DNA from: Zanthoxylum bungeanum
Taxonomy: Eukaryota; Streptophyta; Magnoliopsida; Sapindales; Rutaceae
DNA length: 64,000 bases
Reading direction: 5' to 3'
NCBI GenBank assembly: GCA_019454045.1
Contig: SKCR01038121.1
Span: forward strand, 85,911-149,910
In this document: in pieces, positions 56,096 through 64,000 of the stretch
Numbering within the stretch: the stretch's first letter is position 1
Layout of the letters: each line of letters starts with the position of its first letter
Made by a program: the position numbers and the translations under genes
Notes under the pieces: generated by a model
Seen by the model: the letters and a program-made list of their open reading frames with translations, nothing else
Told to the model about the DNA's origin: nothing
The model's database searches: none

Positions 56096-58332
56096 TTGTT
56101 TGTAGACTCGTCGAATAGATATGTCGAGTGGAGACTCTTAGAAAGTTTAGGCGAACAGATTGATAAATTCGTAGGAGTATCATCGAGTGAATCAACAGAA
56201 GAAAAATCATTAAGGGAAGGTCGCGTCAAGAAATATCCGAGGGACCTGTTACCATTTTGTCGCGTGAAATTCCGGTGCATGCAATTCCTATTAGATCATT
56301 TGCAGTAGTTGAGGAGTTTAGTGGAGCGGTGAGCACAAGTGAGCCGACCAATTTACTAACCAAGAATCCATCTAGTCGAATGACAGCTAGTTTGCTGATG
56401 GAAATTAGGAGTAAGTATAGATTTCCTAGATCAATGGAGTTGAGGGTGCCTTTGCCGACTGAAAGAATCGACTATAAAATTCCCGGGTGGATTGGATTTT
56501 ATGTGGTACCATTTTCTAATGGACTTAGATTCCCCATCCCGAGGTTAGCTTGGGAAGTTTTGGATCATTACGGGATCGCTCCTTCACAACTTATGTCGAA
56601 TGCTTGGAGGATTTTACTGTCGATTGAATGTCTAGCATTCGAACAAGGGTTATTTTTTGGAGTGAAGGATGTTGCATACTCATACTACCTCAAGGAGCAC
56701 ATAAGTGAAAAAGGGAGGTATACTCTGTATCTTCGTCGTAAGAGAGAACATATAGTGATGGGGCTCCAAACAAATGATAGGGGTAATTGGCAGTCTGATT
56801 ATTTCTTTGTGAGGAATGAGGGTGTCTTTTTGGTCGACTGGAATGGGTCGTGTTTCAGAATATTGGAATGTATTTAGTGAGTATCAGTTCCTTCAATTTA
56901 TTGATAATTTATCAATTCTAATGTCGTTTGACACTAATGTGTGTATTGTTTGTTTTGTAGGTCCATTTCGAAACAGTTTGTTCGACAAAACTCCTCAAAT
57001 TTTATCAAATACTAAGGCTCTTCTAGACCTTCCCGTCGAACAAAGAGATTGGAGAATAATCTTGGTAGAGCAGAGATTAAGGACAACATCAGTGTGGAAA
57101 GAAATCTTCGAATCAGAAGGTACATCTACCCTTTGGCACTTTCTAAACACGTATTGGAAGTCATCTACTACTGCACTCGGTCGATTCAAGCTTTATACGG
57201 AAAGGTGTGGTTTATAAAGACTTAACTCCAAAAGAAATTTTATGCGCAGAGGATATGATGTCGAGACAAATAAAGGTAGCTTCAATTGACGAATTGAAAA
57301 GCCGAAAGAAGGCTAGGAAGCTAAGGCTGAAGGAGCCAGAGGTGGAGTTCCAGAATCACAACAAGTTGTGTCGACTGAAACTCCAAAGACTAAAGGGAAG
57401 TCGACTGAAATCATTGTCAAAGGCGGTAAGAGGAAAGCGGATGAAATTGAAGATATTGACAATATAATTGTCAGGATTCCATCAGGGTCGACTGCAATTT
57501 CTGACCCATCTAGCCTTGACCCTTTTATCAAGAAACTTCTACTGGAAGAGGATGAACAAAGGCTATCCAAGATTGGCCCCGTCGAGTCAATGAAAAAGGC
57601 AGCAGCTTTAAATTACCAAGTAAGAAAGTAAAAACAAAAAATTTTCTCTTTATAATTTGTAGAATGGACTCTAAACAAGTGTTTTTTGCAGGCAATGGAG
57701 TGTAGCTTGCACATGTAACGGTACGTCGAATCAAATCTCAGGAAGCAGAGAGAGGAGAAAATGGAAATCATTCGCAGCAATGAAAAAGGAAATGATTCAA
57801 ATGAAGTCGCTTGGAAAAAGGAATGCCGAATTGGAGAAGGAGTTGAAGGAGGCGAAGGCTACTCTTAAGTTGGAAAAAGGAAACTTCTGAAGTTACAATA
57901 GAAGGTTATAAGGATGCCTTTGAAAATGTAAAGAAGGAGAACGATGAATTACTTGAGAATCTTGAAGGGATCGCTCTTGAATCAATGATGAAAGAACGAA
58001 GTAATCTGATGAAGGATTTTCTTGAAGGGAATACAGCAGTTTGGAAACCAGAGAAATGGATTCAAGAGTATGACCGATTACAGGCAGGAATTTCTTCTTC
58101 CAACGACGGTGCTGAGGAAGAGAAAGGTGAAGAGGTCGATTCTAAAGTGGCTGAGCAAGAAATTGTTGAAAGTAAGGAAGCGGCTGAAGTTCAAGAGACG
58201 GACAAAAAGAATGAAGAACTTAGTAGAATGGAAGTGGAGCCGTCTGACCAAATCCAAGAAATACTGGGCCTGAGGTTGTTGCTGAACGTATTCCGGGAGA
58301 AGGCTCTCCGGAAATTTGAATCTCTTTTGTAA
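56096..58332 (+). pseudogene. Extra ORF of the Tat-like element in antisense orientation, degenerate
   Basis: The coding pieces run opposite to the pol of the same element. Around 56257-56870 the frame gives VPLPTERIDYKIPGWIGFY and FPIPRLAWEVLDHYGIAPSQ, similar to the plant family annotated as putative gypsy-type transposon domain (Transposase_28, PF04195). A possible intron ends TTTTGTAG at about 56960, and the frame continues GPFRNSLFDKTPQIL. A second clear intron (GTAAGA...TTTTTTGCAG, about 57622-57691) leads into a Lys/Glu-rich coiled-coil region (57760-58332, KELKEAKATLKLEKG and DAFENVKKENDELLEN). Frameshifts near 56250 and 57890 and stops show decay. Antisense extra ORFs between pol and the 3' LTR are known from Tat-lineage elements; the role of the protein is unknown. 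Confidence 0.6.
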
Positions 58333-58491
58333 TTTTAATTTTTAATTTATCCCTTTGTGTAGAACAATTTAATGACTTAATGATATTTTGGGATAATATT
58401 ACAAACGTTCTTGTTATTATTAAGTCGAATCGCGATACATAAAGCAGTAAAACATTTTAAACTTTCGAATTTAAATAAATGCACGCATAAA

Positions 58492-59966
58492 TTACCGGTA
58501 AAATTGCTTAAGGTGAATTGCATTCCAACTGTTGTGAATTTGCCTCCCCTCGGTTGTTTGTAATTTGTAGGCTCCGTGTCCAACAACTCTTGTGATGACG
58601 TATGGCCCTTCCCAATTTGGCCCCAACTTTCCATCTCCAATTTCTATTGTATTTTGAAACACTCTTCGTAGTACCCAATCCCCTTCCTTGAATGTTCTGC
58701 TTCTGACATTTTTGTTGAAATATCTGGTCATTCTTTGTCGGTGGGCTGCTAGTCGAATAGACGCACGATCCCTCGATTCTTCAATTGTTTCCAGGTTAAA
58801 ATTCATAGTTGTTGATTCGCATCATTGCTGAGCCATTGGTAACGTGGAGATGGTATGGTTTCTTCAGTTGGTACCACGGCTTCTGTCCCAAATGCTAGAG
58901 AGAAAGGAGTTTCTCCTGTGGAGGAACGGATAGTCGTCCGGTAGGACCATAAGACTCCAGGTAGTTCATCTGCCCAGGCTCCTTTCGCTCTTTCTAATCT
59001 TTTCTTTAGTGTGTTTAAAATTGTCTTGTTGGAAGACTCGGCTTGACCATTTGCTTGTGGGAAACGAGGGGTTGAAAAACTTAATTTGATCCTCCAATTT
59101 TTGCAGAAGTCTTGGAAGTGATTGCTGATAAATTGTGAACCATTATCAGTCACAATCTCTTTGGGAACGCCGAATCGACATATGATGTTCTTCCAGACGA
59201 ATGATTGAACTCTCTATCTCGTATCTTGGCGAAAGAGTCTGCCTCAATCCACTTTGAAAAGTAGTCCATTTACGCCAGCATGTAGACTCGTTGTCCAGGG
59301 GCGGTTGGTAGCTTCCCCACAATATCCATTCCCCATTTCATGAATGGCCACGGGGAGAGAGTGGGATTTAATTTCTCAGGAGGGAGATGTGAAATTGGAG
59401 CGAACTTTTGACATTCTCGCATTTCTTCGTATAATTAGCTGAATCAATTCTCATAGTCGGCCATTAATACCCAGTCGAATGGGTGCGTAGAGCGGAGGAC
59501 TACCTCCAGAATGGTTTCCACATTCTCCTTCATGTAATTCTGACAGTACGTGATGTGCTTGGTCGTGAGTTAGACATTTTAAATATGGTCCAGAGAATGA
59601 CCTTTTCAACAATTGTCCGGTGAAGACGGTAAATCTTGCTGCCTGTCTCTGAATCTTCTCGCTTCATCATTTTGTCGTCTGGAAGTAGTCCATCTTGTAA
59701 ATATTTCATGAGTGGCATCATCCATGAGTCGGCTGATTGATGGTGGTGATCTCCTTGCTTTCTTTCAATTGCTGGCCAATTCAAATACACTACCGAATGG
59801 ATTGTGGTTTATCCCCCTGCATCGCCGACCCAGAGGGTAGCCAATGCGTCTGCTTGAGTATTCTCGCTTCTGGAACTTGGGTTATTGTAAATTCTTCAAA
59901 AACTCGACTGGATTTCTTTTACTTTCTTTAAGTATGATGACATTTGAGGATCTCGAGCTTGATATG
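58492..59966 (-). pseudogene. RNase H end and integrase of the minus-strand Tat-like element, degenerate
   Basis: On the minus strand from 59966 come the end of RNase H (YLKKVKEIQ, then ENTQADALATL), an integrase zinc region (SADSWMMPLMKYLQDGLLPDD), and the core with GMDIVGKLP (about 59325), TDNGSQF (about 59140) and [14 protein letters not shown] (about 59050), which supply the D, D and E of the catalytic triad. The C-terminal part ends HLKQFYR at 58492. A stop (about 59270) and at least three frameshifts make it inactive. The reading is cut at 59966 by the inserted LTR element, so the reverse transcriptase lies outside the window. Confidence 0.85.
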
Positions 59967-61808
59967 TGATGAGTGATAAATGTATCACTATTTCCCACTC
60001 ATTTAACTTAATATTTTGTATAGTTTCTTGAGTTTTGTGAATATTTTGATGTGTTTTGTGTTATTTGTAGATAAATAAAGTTTCATGACATTCTGGAGGT
60101 GATTTGGAGCAAAACTGTGAAATTTGGAGAAATTTGGCAAAAATGTATTTTGGTAATTTTTGGACGTCCCGACACAAAAGGGTATTTTGGTAATTGTCCC
60201 GACACCGAAATAAAATTTCAAGACATTCTGGAGGTGATTTGGAGCAAACTGTGAAATTTGGCAAAAGGGGTATTTTGGTAATTTTGGACGTCCCGACGCA
60301 AAGGGTATTTTGGTAATTTTGGGCGTCTGCCACGTGTCAAAGATTCAACGAGCCGTCTTTTTTAGCACACCACGCCACGTGTCGAAATTCAGCGATTCAA
60401 GAAATAATAATAATAAAATAATAAAAATCAGAAAAATAATAAAAAATTCAAAAATCAAAAAATAATAATAAAAAATAGATTTTTTTGCCTATAAATAGAT
60501 TCGAATTTTAGTTTCAAATGTACATCTTCCTCTCCTCTGAAATCCTTATAAATAAATTGAGAGTTCTTCATATTTTCTTCTTTTATTCAGTTTTATTTAC
60601 GCTTTGTAGTAGTAATTCTATCCATCCATGAGGGGGTAACCTCTCCATGCTGAGGTAATAAGGTAATTCTTTTACTATTGCTTTAGATTAAGCTCTTCTC
60701 CCTTAAAATATAATATATAAACTATTTAAAATCTGACTTAATAAAGGATAACCGCCATTCCGGACGGTTGGTTATTTAATTTAATCTGGTTAAACCTGAC
60801 TAATGAGGATACCGCCACACTGGACGGTTGGTTTAAGTTTATATTTCTGTTCCGCCTTATGGCTGGTATATTTGAATTTGACTTAATCAGGATACCGCCA
60901 TTCTGGACGGTTGGTTTAAAATATCACAAGTTAATATTTATTATTTTATGGGAGATATCTAAATAGTAAATAAGTAGAAGTTAATTCCTTTTACCTTAGC
61001 ATTTATTTATTTTTCTGCTTTACTTTTTAGTAATTTTTATGTCTTTTAGTACTTGTCCTAATTATTGTGTTATAACGAAGTTAGTTTCTAGGGTTGTGAT
61101 AAAAATCTAATATCACCGATTTTTAAAGGGTTAGATTATAGTTTTTGGTAACTAAAGAATTATTTGTTGAGTCATAACCTTAATGCCTTTTATTAACTGA
61201 TCACTAATAAAATTGATTAGATAAAACTAAAATGAACTAGACATAGGGATTTTAAGTTTAAAGACATTATACTCAACAACCCACGATCTTCCTTAGGATA
61301 GATAACCCTTTAATAGATTTCCTTACAGGATACATATACCTGTCGGGCGGGGGTAGTCATAATTGGAACTTAACCTTAATGAATCTAGGTAATTTAATTG
61401 ACATAGACATATGGTTCAATTGAATTATACTAGGTATTTGTAAATGATCATTCGAAAGAGGCTTTTACATAATTAGTGTTCCAGATTAATAATTCATAAT
61501 TTACCCTACTATGATTTAACTACTTCATCTTTTAATTGATATTAGAAAGATTAACAACCCTAGATCTTTGAGTCTTTTAGTTCCTAGAATTTTCTTTTGT
61601 CTTTTTATCTTTTTATTTATTTAGCAAATCTACAAATCAAATCATTCAAGCAATCAATTGCCCTTCTCCCTCAATTAGATATTTGTAAATAAATAGTATC
61701 AACAATTAATACAATAGTAGGAATTAAGTCCTCGTGGGATCGATATTTTATTAACTACTTGAACGATACGTGCGCTTGCGTTATACGTGTGTGTTTAACC
61801 GCCGGTCA
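59967..61808 (+). repeat. 5' LTR of the second pol-less element
   Basis: The LTR reads TGATGAGTG...GCCGGTCA. U3 has tandem pieces with TTTTGGTAATTTTGGACGTC and CCCGACGC (60145-60325), a few ACGT cores (two CCACGTGTC) and a TATAAATA box (60491-60498). The transcribed part carries the bulged hairpin motif at 60752-60767, 60812-60827 and 60895-60910, plus a weaker copy at 60852. U5 contains the conserved CGATACGTGCGCTTGCG. Confidence 0.9.
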
Positions 61809-61814
61809 AGTTTT

Positions 61815-61832
61815 TGGCGCCGTTGCCGGGGA
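61815..61832 (+). other. Primer binding site, tRNA-Asp type
   Basis: TGGCGCCGTTGCCGGGGA lies 6 nt after the LTR end, identical in sequence and spacing to the site at 14054-14071. Confidence 0.9.
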
Positions 61833-61939
61833 CTTATTTTTCTTGAGTTGTTAATTTTGAAACTATCAAATTTACTTATATCTAATGTTCTTTCTTTTAT
61901 TTTGTAATTTTTATTTCTTTTGTTTTCAGGTGATTAAAA

Positions 61940-63137
61940 ATGGAACATTACTGGGAGATTGAAAGATTACAAGCTTTACAAGAAGATACACCCCAAATCT
62001 GGGAGCAACAGTCCGTTTTCTGAGCCTGTTGTTCAGCCCAACGATTATCACTGGATGCCAGAATCAAGCAATACCACATTTGCTCAACAGAATGAAATGG
62101 GGAGATGTGTAATATATGATGGTAACCACCCGAGCGATCAATGTATTTACCTTTCAGAGTGGCAGAAATTTTTGACTCAACCAAGGTACGAAGAATCATC
62201 ACATTTTTCCATCTTATCCACCATCTTCCTCGATTCTTATCAAGAACCAGAACCATCTGAGGAAGATCAATTGATTCACATGTTCAAAGAACAAGCAGTT
62301 CGATTTGATGCACAATTCAGAGTAACGCAGGATCCATACAGAGAATGACAGATCAGATCAGACAATTAATAGAAAACCAGAGCTATATACCTCAAGAATC
62401 ATTTCAGATGAAGCCTCAGAGTACCAAACATTTCATCACAGATGACACTTATAGCAAAGAGGAGGCTGAGGAGAATCAAGAACCAGAGGTATCAGTTCCG
62501 GAACCCGAACCGACAAAGTCTCGATTTGATTTCTATTATTCAGATTCTGACGAGGATGAAACTGAGCTGTTTGTACCAAATACATCAAAAGAGGATGGAA
62601 TTCTGTATCCTCAAAATGAAGATCTTGGAGATTCCATTGCACAAATGTTTGAAAAGAAGATCTACATGAGCCAATCATTTCAACCAGATCAGAGGATGAA
62701 GACCTAAAATCTGACATTTATTTTCATCCTCAGGTTAACAATTTTGAAACATGTATTTCACAGATGACAGATGAAGAGCTGATTGCAGAAATTTTCAAAT
62801 ACATCTGTGAAGAAATGGAGGAGCAAATGTCTGACCTTAATAAAGATCCAGAGCATTCAGGAGAAACATCGCTGTTTTTGGGAGTACAAATCAAAGATAT
62901 CAACCAGAAGTTTGACAGAATGGAACTTCCATTCCAAGTCAAGCACCATACAAGACCTCCTGATTTTCTTTCTTTCTTTTCAGGAATCACTGGAGCAACA
63001 AAGATAAAAAATGGGCACAAGCACTGAATGAGACAAAATTCTTTTTGCCACTTTACCGTTGGAAGAGACCCTTCAAAAGCAACGCTCACGGAATTGTCTT
63101 TGATAGGACATCCAAAACGACACTGAAACCTCCTTGA
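61940..63137 (+). pseudogene. gag-like ORF of the second pol-less element, frameshifted
   Basis: The ORF starts at ATG 61940 and ends with the same KPP-stop region (63137) as 12695-13946. The zinc-knuckle region reads CVIYDGNHPSDQC, with the second cysteine changed to tyrosine. The coiled coil, acidic YYSDSDEDE stretch and basic YRWKRPFKS tail are conserved. Frame breaks near 61970, 62330, 62660-62710 and 63010 separate the pieces, so the copy is inactive. Confidence 0.78.
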
Positions 63138-64000
63138 CAGATATATTTCAGTCACGTCTGGCTGAAGACGAAAAATTTAGCGCTAGCTGGGAGGCAACCC
63201 ATTTAACCAGGTACTATCTTCTAAACTCTTCTTCTACTGTTTAAGACATTGGGGACAATGTCTCATTTAGGTTGGGGTAAGGAATAGTTAATAGTACTTG
63301 TTTGTATTGTGTTTTTATTTTTAGTCCAAAATTTTTTGAAAAATACAAAAAAAATAAAAAATTAATAAAAACAAAGGGCATATTTAAAGCTAGGTGATGA
63401 TTTGGTGTCTTCCTTCACTCACTACCTTTTTATAAGGAAAAGCTGTGGAGGCACCTAGATAATCATTCACTTGTAGCGTGTTGTGACAGACTAGTTTGGA
63501 GGACTCGTTGTTTATTCCTGACAACAAGCGATAAGAGCCTAAGGGGCTAGGGTACTTAAGTGAGCCTCGCTCCACCTTCCCTCTGGGGAATCTACAACGG
63601 GAAGTCCATTCGACAGTTAGTCACACACCATAAACTGAGCCTTTGATTAAACTTTTTTTTAAAAAAAAAACATGTAAATTATAGTTATATGATCAGTAGA
63701 AATGTTTTGTTGTTATGTTGACTAAAAAGATGAAATTGGTAAGAAATAGCTGTGTAAGGAATTCTCACTCCTGAGACGTATTTCAAACCTAATTCGAAAC
63801 AAGTTAATTTTTGTTTATTCACTTTTGAATTATTAAATCTGTAAATTCTCCATAAAACTGACTAAAATGAATCTTCATATACTTAGTTAGCAGATATTAT
63901 CAACATGCATAGTAACATACGGACATATGATAAAATTGAAAAGATTGTAATATTAAGTACTATAGTTTAATTGGAAGAAGCATCTCAAAATAGTGATAGA
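63138..64000 (+). other. 3' untranslated interior of the second pol-less element
   Basis: There is no gene. The GACATTGGGGACAATGTCTCATTTAGG segment (about 63245) and the part from 63720 to the window end match 9600-10015 in inverted orientation. The piece 63370-63640 (ending GGGAAGTCCATTCGACAG) has no clear counterpart in the first copy. Confidence 0.6.

Larger units (their letters stand above)
59967..64000 (+). mobile_element. Second member of the pol-less LTR family, cut by the window end
   Basis: The 5' LTR (59967-61808), primer binding site, gag-like ORF and the first part of the 3' UTR are present; the 3' LTR is beyond 64000. It has inserted into the RNase H/integrase region of the minus-strand element. 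The 5 bp before the LTR are ATATG, so the same 5-mer should follow its 3' LTR. Unlike the copy at 6636-16151 it lacks the captured block: the gag-like end runs directly into the 3' UTR at about 63190-63240. It therefore represents the uninterrupted layout. Confidence 0.88.

Overview
The window is nuclear DNA from a flowering plant, most likely a eudicot. Two large intron-rich genes on the minus strand are unmistakable, and the rest is AT-rich sequence packed with plant-type LTR retrotransposons (Ty3/gypsy, Tat/Athila-like), SINEs, hAT-like elements and foldback repeats. I cannot name the species.

Layout. (1) 1-5300: a complete isovaleryl-CoA dehydrogenase gene (IVD, 15 exons, 409 codons) preceded by a (TA)n-type promoter region. 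(2) 6636-16151: a complete 9.5 kb LTR element on the minus strand, with target-site duplication ACTAA, ~2.07 kb LTRs, a tRNA-Asp-type primer binding site and a polypurine tract. It has no pol; it carries one gag-like ORF and an inserted 2.6 kb block that includes an intronless, frameshifted copy of a LOG-type cytokinin-activating enzyme. A related solo LTR lies at 17000-18924 (duplication GTCCC). (3) 20500-35330: a complete SIZ1-type SUMO E3 ligase gene (16 coding exons, 874 codons) whose introns hold a SINE, nested hAT-like elements and a decayed tandem duplication of an exon end. (4) 37800-45370: a rearranged gypsy element bounded by the duplication GAATC, in which both outer termini are the U5 end of the LTR. 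(5) 47.0-64.0 kb: a nest of three retroelements. A decayed plus-strand gag-protease element is interrupted by a minus-strand Tat-like element, represented by its LTR, a ~2.8 kb array of a 68-bp repeat, an antisense extra ORF, and RNase H/integrase. That element is in turn interrupted by a second, plus-strand copy of the family seen at 6.6-16.1 kb; this copy runs off the window end.

The two host genes act in unrelated processes: mitochondrial leucine catabolism and nuclear SUMO conjugation. Nothing indicates that they work together. The most unusual material is the pol-less LTR family. It has three relatives here, a private gag-like ORF, a captured LOG gene, a dense ACGT-core promoter and a repeated small hairpin in the transcribed leader. 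The gypsy element with two U5 ends is the other notable structure. No rRNA, tRNA gene or CRISPR array was seen.
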